Shown here in pieces: positions 53,739 through 64,000 of a DNA stretch of 64,000 nucleotides. Made by a program: the position numbers and the translations under genes. The stretch is taken from contig OY294067.1 of assembly GCA_958510875.1 (NCBI GenBank), positions 150,486,962 to 150,550,961 of the forward strand. The letters run 5' to 3'. The stretch is from Endomychus coccineus (Eukaryota > Arthropoda > Insecta > Coleoptera > Endomychidae). How positions within the stretch are numbered: the first letter of the stretch is position 1; each line of letters opens with the position of its first letter. The notes beneath the pieces are model-generated. The model did no database searches. It was not told where the DNA came from and saw nothing but the letters and a program-made list of their open reading frames with translations.

Positions 53739-53740
53739 TA

Positions 53741-56700
53741 CATACGGAATATCAGGAAACATATTCGTTTTGGATATTTCACGAAGTCCTCCCCCCAATA
53801 ACTCACATTCAACTCATATATTGAGCGTTACTCACAAGGCAAAGGAAGGAACTTTTAGCAACCATGCGATTTCCTTCAGTATCTTCTAATAAAACGAATA
53901 TCCGAGAATTATTTGATATCGCTGTCAAAAACTTGGTATGGTTCTCAAATATCCATTCCAAATATTCCCACAATTGTTTTTCTACTCCATCTACTTCAAT
54001 CATTATAAAGCTTATAAAAATTATTCCAGATTTTCAACCTTTGTTTCCTTGTTAAAACGTCAAATACATCTTAATAAATCCCAAGTAGATCTTCGAGCAG
54101 TAGTCGAAAAACGAATTCAAATTATTATTTCCAAGATTTGTTGGTATTATTCCAAATTCTGGCATGCAGCAAAAAAATTATTAAACCTTCGTCGTATAAT
54201 AATCAATCAACGAGCTCATAACACCTAGTATTTCAATCTATGGTATTAGATACGTTACTACTAGTCATTTATGCGTCACGGAAACATATCATAAACTAAG
54301 ATTTATAATTGACGTGCCTTTCATCCCACGTACATCAGTTAGATCAGTTAACAACAAGTCAAACCAAAGTTTATACATAACCAAGGGTTCTTCTATATCA
54401 ATATTATGGTTCTGTTATTGAAATCAAATTTCAATTTGAGAAGGGATTTCACTTTTCTATTTACCTATCATTGCTCCTGTTGACAAACCAATCGTCGAGG
54501 CAGATTTCTTGTAAAAATTTAAACTGTTGATATTAAAAAGAGAAGAGATTCAGTAATTAACCGGTTAGTTAATTTCATAATTAGTTTGACTGAATCATCA
54601 TCAAAGGAAGACGTATATACTTATCTATTGAGGAATATTCCTTCTTTAACTGCTGATCCAAATAATTATATCTTCCTGTCAAACATAATGTCCCCTACTA
54701 GAGGCACTCTACCTTCCTCCAAACCAAGAAGGTTATACCACATTGAATTGAAAATCCCAAGAGGAATATCTGAATCAACTTTTTCTCCATTCTCAACACA
54801 TTATACATGGTTCCAAAACGGGATTCTAATGTGGCGTCCTTGTGAAGTCTCGTTAATTGAATGCAGTTACCATTTCTAATCGATAACCTTTCCCTCATAT
54901 TCAAATTTGAATGATTATTCAACCTATTCAAAATAAGAGATCATTTTTGCTTGCCACCAGATTCGAACAGCACCGAACCGAGAGATTTGACAAAAACTGC
55001 AATAACTACACCTTTTGATTTTTTCATTTTCAAGAGGATACCTTTCAGACTCCGGAATGCTGGACAAACTTTCAGCGCTTCAAGTACAAAGTTATTTTAT
55101 TACTAGAATTTATATTTTGTTATATAGATGAACTTCTAATTGCGAGCAATACCACAAGGAACATATGTAACATTTAACGACGTTATTTGACAGATTTGAT
55201 TCTTTTGGCATTGATATCAAAGCGTTAAAATTAATTTTTGGGGTAGATAAACTCACGTTTCTAGTCATGAGATATCCTCACTTGGAATTCTTCCATCTAA
55301 AGACCGAGTCACAAACATAATTTCCCATAACCTCAATACCTTAAATAGGTACGACATTTTGTTTTCTGATGGTGAATTATTATCATCAGACTCCGCTGAA
55401 TTGTGGGATTGCTTATACTACATTTCAACAATTATGTGGAGTGTGAATCAATAACATATTTAAATTTTTCGTATATCTAAAATTACCTGCACATAGAACT
55501 GTTTTCATTATTATATACATGTAATTTTTTTCATCCAATTAAATTAAAATAACGATTGCTCTCAAGCCATTTCTCACTTCTATAATTTGTAATCTATTTC
55601 TATTTTTTTTTCATATGTATCGTTGAATTAGTCGAGTATGCGATTGAATATGACAGATTTGACAATTAAAAATCAATTTCCTGACCTACAATTACTGTCA
55701 AAGTATGAAGTAAATTGTTATAATTCAAGTGTCAATTTTCGAAGTTAGATATTTTTTCAAATTTACATAATGTATTTCTAGATCATCATCAACAATATGT
55801 CGATCTAAGTAAGCTGTACTAACTCAAAGCTATTTGTTTTTCAACCTTATATTTATTATAAGTAAAATTATTTTACTTATAGTAAGCATATGTTTCTTGC
55901 AATTATAGATGGACCTTGATGCTTCAGACAAATGTTCAGTTCTCGCCGAAAAAGTTAATAAGAAAATCGAAAAGATTCAGATTCAGCCAGAGGGACTATC
56001 TCAAAAGGTTGGAAGAGTTAAAATAGCATAATCAAAGTTTTGTGAAGTAGTTCTTTCGTAATTAGATCCAAAATTGGTTTTTCAGTCAAATCGTTTGCCT
56101 GAAACATAGAAACTACATCGAATATTTCAATTCTGGGAAATATTCGCTGATATATTTGAGATCGAAGATTTTAGGATCATTGCTGAAACCATCGGCATCG
56201 TTTTAGATGGTAGGAGATTGATTATTTTGTAGCGTCATTACTATTATGCAATTGAGAACAATTGAATAAAATTGATACCAACCGCATATTTCACTGAAAT
56301 GAATGAATTTGATGTTGATATTCAGATGTGAAGAAGTTGCACTTCATGAAGACATTTCCCCATTTTTAAGTGGGAAATTTTCATCACATACGGGATCATC
56401 ACATAGTCAAGTTTGTGGAAAACATATTCAGGGTATGTTAATGAATTTTGACTTTTATACTCGAAAATACATTTTGCATGGTATATGTGGTGTGCGTTTA
56501 TGTATGTTTGATTCGAATTTGATATGTTAAAAATAAAAAATAAAAGTCGTTACAAAAAAAAAAATTTAATTGTAAATATTAATTTTATATGATTCAATTA
56601 TATACGGTTAAACTTCGAGGATAAGCCGAATGATGCGCCACAGAAAGATGTGATGACATACGTTGAAGATCTCGCTGAATCAGCCGTCCTACACAATTGC

Positions 56701-57470
56701 TTGATTGGCTACACAGGAGAATATCATGAGATACAGATGTTATGCCATGGGCTGGATTTGGACAGGTCGGATCGGTGTAAACATCGAGACATTCGACTGT
56801 GCCAAATTCGACTATCTCAGCTCATCACAATGCATCCTAAATGAATGAATGTGGGATCTTCCAAGTGTCAAATCATATATGATCGAAATTCGAAATGCAG
56901 GAGAATTCCATACTGCCCGATGACGGAGGTTGTAATCTTTGCACCTTTTATCAAAAATTTGCTTCTTAAATTTGTAAAACACTAACGCACGCACGTGTTA
57001 TACATATTTTTTTACGTACTCAGTGTGAGTTATTATAATACAGTAACTTATTCTTATTTCGCCAATAAAAATTCAGTGTATTTCAGCTAGTATTTATATG
57101 ATTAGATGATGATATACTGTTAGTTACGGATATGGAATGCCGTTGATCAGTTGTGAACGTATGTAGATATGGGATGAAACCCGTCACAGAGTCTTAACAG
57201 AAATATGACACCTACATGAATGTACCATGGCAGTCACTTCACACCTTTATGATAGCTACATTACAGGTCAAAGACGGATATGTATAACAAAATTGCACAA
57301 TATCAATATTCTATAAAGATGCAGATCATCGCCATGTGTAATTTCTATAGCTGTGTGATCATAGAAGTTGTAAGGATTCTAAAATGTGATGTGATACTTA
57401 ACGATGTTTTCATGCGACATTCGAAATGTCGCCAGCAACATCTAGAGGTTCATATAATACAATAAGTGAA
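53741..57470. other. Stretch with short unrecognised frames
   Basis: Frames at 53938-54228 (basic, helical), 54586-54879 and 56650-56844 look somewhat protein-like but match no family I know. A minus-strand frame at 53840-54003 ends in a good GTGAGT donor, yet no partner exon is visible. A short frame at 55908-56030 (MDLDASDKCSVLAEK) is lysine-rich and ends soon. Much of this is likely old transposon sequence interrupted by the DD41D insertion. Confidence 0.3.
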
Positions 57471-57474
57471 ATTG

Positions 57475-60400
57475 CGACTGCGACATGTAGTGACGTAATA
57501 ATATAACATGTAAATTTGACAACATCTAGTGACGTAAACTGCAGCTACCATCTACGTAACTATCATACTTCCGCCACTAACCATGCCTAATAGCTTCTAT
57601 CTGAGAGAAATATGAAACCATGTACCATGGAAACTATGTGCTTCAATATAGAATGATCTAGAACTGTGAAGTGTTACCAAAAGGTATATGAGACATGTGG
57701 ATTGGATAATTTTGTACCATCTACTGCTCAATCCAACGCATGATTGATTGGAAACTTGGGAAACAACACCCTAACTTTGAATATATGTAATTTGTCGTGT
57801 CAAGTGTCAATATAAAACAAGTGTTTGAGAGAAGTTTCAACAAGTGTTTCACATTTGGACATGTATTTGACAAGTCGTCGACCAGTGTTTTGGCAAGTGT
57901 TTGACAACTGTCGGACTTCAATATGATAGATGGATAGGTATATCGTTGTATTTGTTCTCTCTACAAGTAATGCAATAACCTAAGCCTAATCATTTAATGT
58001 GTAGAACATGTCAGATACAATAATGAAATCAATGATAGGGCAATAACCATACATATTATATCAAAAAATGAAACATAATAAAAAAAATGGGTTTTCAATG
58101 CCTGATAAAAAGAAATATTAGAACTAGATCGACCAAACACAAACACATTAAAATGCTAAAATGTTAAAATTAAGATATAGACACATACATATAAATATAA
58201 AATCGGATGTTCTCATACATTTTAAAATTTGTTATTGTCATTATATTCGTTTTTGAAATATGTTGACCAGCAGGTTTCATCACAATTTAATATAGTCATT
58301 TGTATAATAAGCTTTTCTTATTGAAAAGTATTTTGATCTGCATTTTAGAATGTGAATTTATAGATTTCTGTATTCCGGTGGAATTTTATTGAATTTTTTC
58401 ATAATAGAGTGGTGAACAATTTTTTGCAAATGAGACAAATTATTCTTCTCCCCTCTCAGATTAGTTTTAAATCAGTTAGTATCATGTGCATGTTCCCCAA
58501 TGTATTCCCGACATATAGACATATTACTCTCCACAAACATTATGCATACAAAAACGTACAGACTGGTTAAATTCAAAATATTTTTTAGGCATTTCTTTTG
58601 AATAATGAAGATTCTACGGGGGTCCGAAGAGTTACCTCAAAGTATTATGCCATAGCGCATACGCGATTCGACAAAAGCATAGTAAGTTATAAAGGCCGTT
58701 TTTTCATTTACTAATGTCACTGGTACTTTCAATGCATAACAATACATACTCAAACACTGTCAACGAGCTTCTTCCAGTTCAATCTGGAATCTATATGTAC
58801 TCCTAGATAAATAACATTATTAGTGACTTCTAATTTCGCATCATTGTAGATAATTGAAATAAACTGATTGAGATATATATGATAAACAGATTTTGACTTT
58901 TGAACGTTTAGTTATCAATGTCGATATAGACAGATATACTACGTCTCTAACACAACCATCGAATAGTGGCTTATTGGCTAGCTTTATTGTGATTTTTTTT
59001 TAATTAACCATAACCTCCTCCAGCGTTAGTTTCAGTAAGTATACGTTTGGAGGATTTTAGAGGGGTTTAATGTGTTAGCTTTTGATGTCTAGTGATGAGA
59101 ACACGAGGCATTAACGCATCGATACGTGGGGCAGCACACCCCAATTTCAAAATATCAATTATTTTGTACCATGTAGTTTTCAAACCAATGCATGCTCGAT
59201 TGAGAACTTAGGAAACAATACCCTAACTCCGAATATATAGCATTTGTCATACCAGCCCATGACAAGTGTTTGACAGGTGTTTCAATAAGTGTTTGACATG
59301 ATGACAAGTGTTTGACAATTGTCTGACATTTTTACAATAGTTTGACAAGTGCTTCACAAGTTTTTGATATTTTGACAGTTGTTCGAGAAGAGCTTGACAC
59401 GTGTCTGACATTTTGATAGGTGTTTGACAAGTGTATGACATTTGGAAAACTGTTTTAACAAGTGTTTGACATTTTGACCAGTGTTAGATAAATGTTTGAT
59501 CAGTGCTTGACAAGTATCTAACAAGTGTTTGACATTTAGACGGATGTTTGAAAAGTGTTTGACACATTTCTGACATTTTGATAAGTGTTTGACAAGTATT
59601 TTAACGAGTGTCTTACATTTGGACAAGTGTTTGACAAGTATTTCAATAGGTACTTGACAAGTGTTTAACATTTAGACAGATGTTTGAAAAGTGTTTGACA
59701 TTTAGACAGATATATGAAAAGTATTTGACACATGTCGGGCATTTTGATACAAGTATTTGATAAGTGACAAACATTACCTGATAAACCATAACCTTCTTTA
59801 GCGTTAACTTCAGTATCTGCTTGGAGAATTTTAGGAGGATATAATGAGTTGCGCCCCTACACCAAAGCTAACCCATGGCAAAATGTCAGACATGTATCAA
59901 ACACTTGTCAAATATCTGTCTAAGCGCCAAACACTTGTCAGACACATGTTATGAATTGGCATGACAAATGTCATATATTCCAAGTTGAGGTATTGATTCC
60001 CCCGTTTTTAATCGAGCATGCATTGGTTGGAAGAGGACATCATGGAAAATGATTAATATTCTGAAATTGAGGTGTGGTTCCTCACGTATCAATACTCACA
60101 CGCCTCATGTTCTGATTGGTTGATGGTTCGATGGAAATTCATAGATCATCAGACACCAAAAGCTAACCTATTATACCCTCCCAAAATCCTACTAACAGGT
60201 AGTTACTAAAGCTAACGCTGAAGGAGTTCATATGTTATTTTTGAAGAAAAATTTTCAATAAAGCTGTTCGATGTTATATGGTTACTAGTTGAAACATCTG
60301 TCAAACACTTGTCATAGATTGTCATGAAAGATGACATATATTGGAAGTTAGGGTGTTGTTTCACGCGTTTTCAATCGAGCATGCGTTATATTGAGAAGTA

Positions 60401-60650
60401 CATCGTACAAAATGGTTCAATTTACATGTCTCCCATTTCATTCCTCTAGGTTAAACTTATAGTTCATTTCATATTGAAGCACATAATTTTCCATGTTACA
60501 TGGTTTCATATTTTCCATAGATAGATGCCGTTGAGCATGGTAATTGGCGGAAGTGTGATAGTTGAAATATTACGTAGAGTATAATGATCGCCTTAGCTTT
60601 AGGGAATTTACATGTTATATAATTACGCCACTACATCTTTTGTCGAAATT
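57475..60650. mobile_element. Fold-back element with minisatellite-rich arms
   Basis: Outer arms match inversely: GACATGTAGTGACGTAATAA at 57480 mirrors the TAATTACGCCACTACATC run near 60620, and the ATGGTTTCATATTTT region near 60510 mirrors 57610-57640. Inner copies at 59000-59260 mirror 59930-60240. The arms contain long arrays of a ~22-bp unit (AAGTGTTTGACATTT). I see no transposase. The structure recalls Foldback-type elements, with long repeats that are themselves tandem arrays. Confidence 0.65.
59240..59770. repeat. Minisatellite of ~22-bp GTGTTTGACA units
   Basis: More than 20 imperfect copies of ACAAGTGTTTGACATTTTGA-like units are present. Minus-strand frames across them encode a repeating KHLSNTCQNVKHL pattern, which is a repeat artefact. 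Smaller parts of the same array lie at 57800-57915 and, inverted, at 59880-59950 and 60290-60320. Confidence 0.85.
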
Positions 60651-60960
60651 CAATGATTCAAGATAGCGGCTCCAAAATGGTGGTCGAGGTTTGTAATTAT
60701 GGTTCGATTTTATTCAAAGCTGGTATGTGGGTGTTTTAAGATAATGATTATCATTTTTTCTCAAATTTCAAGATGGCAACCACAAGAAAATGAACGAGTA
60801 TTGCCATTCACGGTCCGATTATATACAAAATTGATATTTGGTGTTTTTGTAGTCGACAAATATGATTATTTGACAAAATCCAGAAATTCAAGATGGCGGA
60901 TGAGTTTTGTGATTAATGGTGCGATTCTACGAAATTGATATTGAGTTGCTTTTGGGGCCA
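60650..60960. repeat. Three ~115-bp tandem repeats with AAGATGGC boxes
   Basis: Units carry ATTCAAGATGGCGG or close variants at 60658, 60766 and 60888, followed by GATTATGGTNCGATT-type and TTGATATTNNGTG-type blocks. AAGATGGCGG resembles a YY1/Pho binding site, which is noted as an observation only. Confidence 0.7.
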
Positions 60961-61949
60961 GAGATTATCGTATCGTAATTCAGATTGGCTTATTTCATGG
61001 GTCACAAGAAACAAAAAATATGCAAATACTTTTAATTACTAACTTTTGTTCAGACTCGCCAAAAAGAAAAATAATTTCTTTAGATGTGTGATGTAATTAA
61101 AAGATTCAAATGTTGCCACGCTATTTGTACAGCTTGAATACAAAACTGTTATTTTTGCGCAACATTTTTCTAACAGAACCTTTGCCATACATCCGAAAGA
61201 AGTATCCTTTCTGTCTAGTTAAAAGTCTTTTATTTAATTTTAGTTATGGAATAAATCTCCTTGCGTGTAGTCTGTAGTCACCATCGAATTGTAACTATAT
61301 TTAAAATGAATATCATTTCTGGTTGAACCAGTGTTTTGGAATGTACACCCTTCAATGTAACAAACCCGATTAATAGTTCGATTGTGGATGCAGCGAGGGT
61401 AAGTAAAAAGAGAGTAAGCTCAAGTTTAGTAAGAATTTTCTATTCTTATTATGTTTCGATAACTGAAATAGTTCTTTTTGCTTTCATCTCCGCTATATAG
61501 TCCACGCGCACGGTCAGGAAAGTTGGGTTGAAAACTTGATACGGCTAATTTTGATGTCACTTCATGTTTTTTGGGGTGCTGAATACTGTAAAACAGTTCA
61601 AAAACTCTATCGCTGCCGCTCGGAAAGTTATGGCCAAAAAAATTAATTTTGTGATCTCTTACGTGTTTTCCAATTAAATTGGAAACGAAGGCTTTAATCG
61701 AATATACACTACGATCAAAAATGTAGATAATCAATATACGCTCCGAATGAGTTTAAGTAGAAGTCAATTGGAGGTTATGGACCCGAGATAACGTTCATTT
61801 TGTAATTTTTTTATGGTTTCTTAAATATATTTTTTTGAACCGAAAAAAAATCGTAAACGTATGTTTTTTTTAATACCTTTTTTGTTTGCGCGAAAATTTG
61901 AATTTTCTGAAAAACTGTAAAAGTGCGATAGCGTGCTGAACAATGCATA
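60961..61949. other. Gene-free stretch
   Basis: AT-rich DNA with short frames only. The minus-strand frame 61426-61734 has no recognisable motif. Poly-T and poly-A tracts occur near 61805-61880. Confidence 0.35.
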
Positions 61950-62700
61950 TTTCAACCTAAATCAAATTGCATATTGTAGATTTTCACCAATACTATCTGA
62001 AAAAACAATCAAATGACATTTTGATATGAATACCGAATTTTAGCTCATCTTTCAAAATAGATGACCTTGGAAAATTTGAAAAATTTGAGGTTAGGAAATT
62101 TCGGACAAAACCAAATGTCAGGTGCTGATAGTTCTGGTTCATACGCATATTTTGCGCACCTGCACATCTTTTTTGCTCAAGTCAAAGTCGAAATATCGAT
62201 TAAAATGAATTTTTGGGTTCCTCCAAGGCCCAATTTTGGGTCTATCATCAAAATCCGAAAACCAGTGTAATCTAAAGCGATGTCTCTATCTATATCCAAA
62301 GATGTGACCTCCTAGATGTCGTAGAAAAAAATATAAACTGAGTCAAAGACAAAATAAAATCTCGTTGGGTACTATTTTTTCAAATAAAACGGTAGTCGGT
62401 GAAGTAGATTACATTCATTGAGGATACACGCATATTGTGGATTTTAACCAATACTATCTGAAAGAGCCTTGAAATGACATTTTTATACAAATTTTGGCTC
62501 ATCTTTCCAAAACTATGACTTCGGAAAATTGGAAAAATTTTGAGGTTAGGAAATTTCGGAAGAAAAAAGTTCATTGGCTGATAGCCCTGGTTCATACGCG
62601 TATTTTGCGCACATTCACATCTTTTTTCCTTCAGTCAAGGTTGAAACGGATGACACTGTCGGCTTGGATCAGTAGTGATAAGTTGCCCCAACTACCTCAA
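61950..62700. repeat. Two direct copies of a ~220-bp repeat, ~475 bp apart
   Basis: The stretch from 61978 (TAGATTTTCACCAATACTAT) to about 62195 recurs from about 62452 (TGGATTTTAACCAATACTAT) to about 62650. Both contain GAGGTTAGGAAATTTCGGA and CATACGCATATTTTGCGCAC boxes. The translations differ by shifts, so it is non-coding. Confidence 0.75.
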
Positions 62701-63044
62701 TAAGATTATTCACTCTCAGGGCTCCTAGTGAAACGTGTCCTGTGATTCTAGACTTTATGGATTACCCTGAGCGCCAACTGCTTCGGAATAAACAAAACTG
62801 AAAAGAATCCACAGTCAAGAATCCAGGCACTACGAGGTGGATAAGAGTTGATGGATATTCAGAAAAATAAGACAAAGTCTAACTTAACAATTTGGTTTAT
62901 TCCAAGTAGGAATTTGAATAACAATTTTCACAAAGTACAATTCTTGTATTGAACGAAATGAATATTAGGTATGAAGTAAATTAAAAATAAAATTAGAATT
63001 ATATGAAGTAGTTCAATTACATAAAGATATAAAAATTAGAAACC

Positions 63045-63290
63045 TTTGGTTTCAATTTCAACAAACAAAGAAATGAATGAAATATAAATTTAGTTATGAA
63101 CCTCGAGTTCGATTACATCAAATAACAGAAGTTATTCAGATGCAAATTTAGATGAGAACCTTTGAGTTCGATTTCTTCAAATAAGAGAAGTTAATCAAAT
63201 ACAAATTTAGATGTGAACCTTTGAGTTGAATTACATCAAATAGGAGAAGTTAGTGGAATATAAATTTGAGAAGATAACAAAAATCAGTGA
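63045..63290. repeat. ~59-bp tandem repeat, three to four copies
   Basis: Units begin GAACCTTTGAGTTCGATT or close variants at about 63045, 63099, 63157 and 63216, and contain ACATCAAATAAGAGAAGTTA. The repeat lies just outside the LTR-like end of the BEL/Pao copy at the window edge. Confidence 0.75.
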
Positions 63291-63399
63291 AATGAAAATA
63301 TGGTCATTCAAACTGAAAAATGTTACCGTCCTTGGAACTTGAAGGAGCTGATGTATAAACGTGAATTGCTTGTTGAAGGACCACCCTTTCGGGAACGTT

Positions 63400-63729
63400 A
63401 ATGATTAAAATTCGTGGTGAACTGTTTTGTAAAATGTATTGATGCTTCCTATTTATTATGACATTTCTATCTCTATATAAACAAACTAACAAAACAAGAA
63501 CAATATGCAGTCAGAGAACAAGTACAGATCGACTCGACCCATGCTGCCAACAATGGCCAAATTGTTCACTGTCAAATGACAATGTCAAGACTCATTGCAA
63601 TATAAATAATTAAATATAATTGACGATTATCCATAAGCCGCGCCCACCTTGAAAGATTTGCTTTCAATAATCAAAATTCCTCAGTGTACATCTAATATAA
63701 ATTGAAATTGATAAAAAGCTTGAACATGT
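63400..63729 (-). repeat. Possible BEL/Pao LTR
   Basis: On the minus strand TGTTCAAGC begins just after the integrase frame and is followed by a GGGCGCGGCTTATGG box, a paired TTGACATTGTCATTTGACA run, a TTTATATAG TATA-like box and AATAAA. Position and content fit the 3' LTR. The end near 63400 (TTACAAAACA) is tentative because the partner LTR lies outside the window. Confidence 0.4.
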
Positions 63730-63736
63730 TAAATTT

Positions 63737-64000
63737 TCAAATTTGTAAATGTTCTTCATAGTACCATACAATTTGAGTATGACATTCCAATGGTAGAAAA
63801 CAAATTTCATTTACTGAACGCCTAAAAATGCTTCCACTAAACACCTTCACAGACACTACACGTGTTACTGTATCAGCTCCTGGGTGAATTTCAACAATGC
63901 GAGCCATGAGCCAGCGTAGTGGTGTAATATTGTCCTCCTTCAATATAACCAAATCGCCTATCTTGGGATCAGCCGAAGCGGTATGCCATTTGCTTCTCTG
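63737..64000 (-). pseudogene. BEL/Pao integrase C-terminal domain, partial at window edge
   Basis: The minus-strand frame runs from the window end through ASADPKIGDLVILKEDN, LRWLMARIVEIHPGADTVTR and ICFLPLE. This pattern is the C-terminal domain (DUF5641-like) of BEL/Pao integrases, a likely DNA-binding module. No stop occurs before 63737, so the visible part is open. Whether the whole element is intact cannot be told from this window; I list it as partial. Confidence 0.75.

Noticed and set aside
53840..54003. Possible host exon on the minus strand ending at a GTGAGT donor
   Set aside because: No partner exon, family match or reading continuity could be seen on either side.
59247..59671. Two minus-strand frames of 64 and 105 codons
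   Set aside because: They encode a repeating KHLSNTCQNV pattern from the minisatellite.

Overview
The window is AT-rich animal DNA, almost certainly from an insect or another arthropod. The evidence is its transposon content: BEL/Pao and errantivirus-like LTR elements, non-LTR retrotransposons, DD41D Tc1/mariner transposons and a Polinton/Maverick. I found no host protein-coding gene that I could defend. The window reads as a transposon graveyard with nested insertions.

The centrepiece is a 13.4-kb Polinton-like virus-like element at 4006-17414. It is bounded by a 6-bp target-site duplication (AGAACA at 4000-4005 and 17415-17420) and by long terminal inverted repeats of about 1.5 kb. The repeats are built from 25-bp and roughly 60-bp tandem arrays plus CRE-like palindromes. 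Between them lie, on the + strand: a packaging ATPase, a conserved protein of unknown function, a coiled-coil protein with a tail-fibre-like N-terminus, a retroviral-type integrase, a PLA2/integrase-tail chimera, an intact PLA2 protein, an adenain-like protease, a minor capsid (penton) protein, a small ORF, a major capsid protein, and an MSV199-type protein whose two halves are joined by a 50-nt GT-AG intron. On the - strand are two overlapping small genes, one a likely membrane glycoprotein. Packaging, maturation and capsid genes form a virion module. No protein-primed DNA polymerase B is present between the repeats, which is the most unusual point. At least three genes are damaged: a frameshift in the integrase chromodomain, an in-frame TAA in the major capsid gene, and a lost ATG in the protease.

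The Polinton sits inside a decayed non-LTR retrotransposon, with the endonuclease part on the left and the reverse transcriptase part on the right. That element appears to sit inside a decayed BEL/Pao element, with gag on the left and RT/RNase H on the right. This is a three-layer nest spanning about 1858-19740.

From 20 to 23.3 kb there is a gypsy fragment, then families of about 165-bp repeats in opposite orientations around a fragment with a ubiquitin-specific-protease (USP)-like His box. From 23.3 to 37.9 kb the DNA is largely featureless, with a tRNA-like SINE head, a non-LTR RNase H remnant and a perfect 21-bp hairpin. An apparently intact DD41D transposon lies at 37906-39808 and errantivirus env/integrase remnants at 40864-42130. 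A fold-back element with arms of about 800 bp spans 42755-45115. Gypsy/errantivirus fragments lie at 47.8-50.9 kb, a second, broken DD41D element at 51412-53738, and a second fold-back element with minisatellite arms at 57475-60650. The window ends in the integrase C-terminus of another BEL/Pao element on the - strand.
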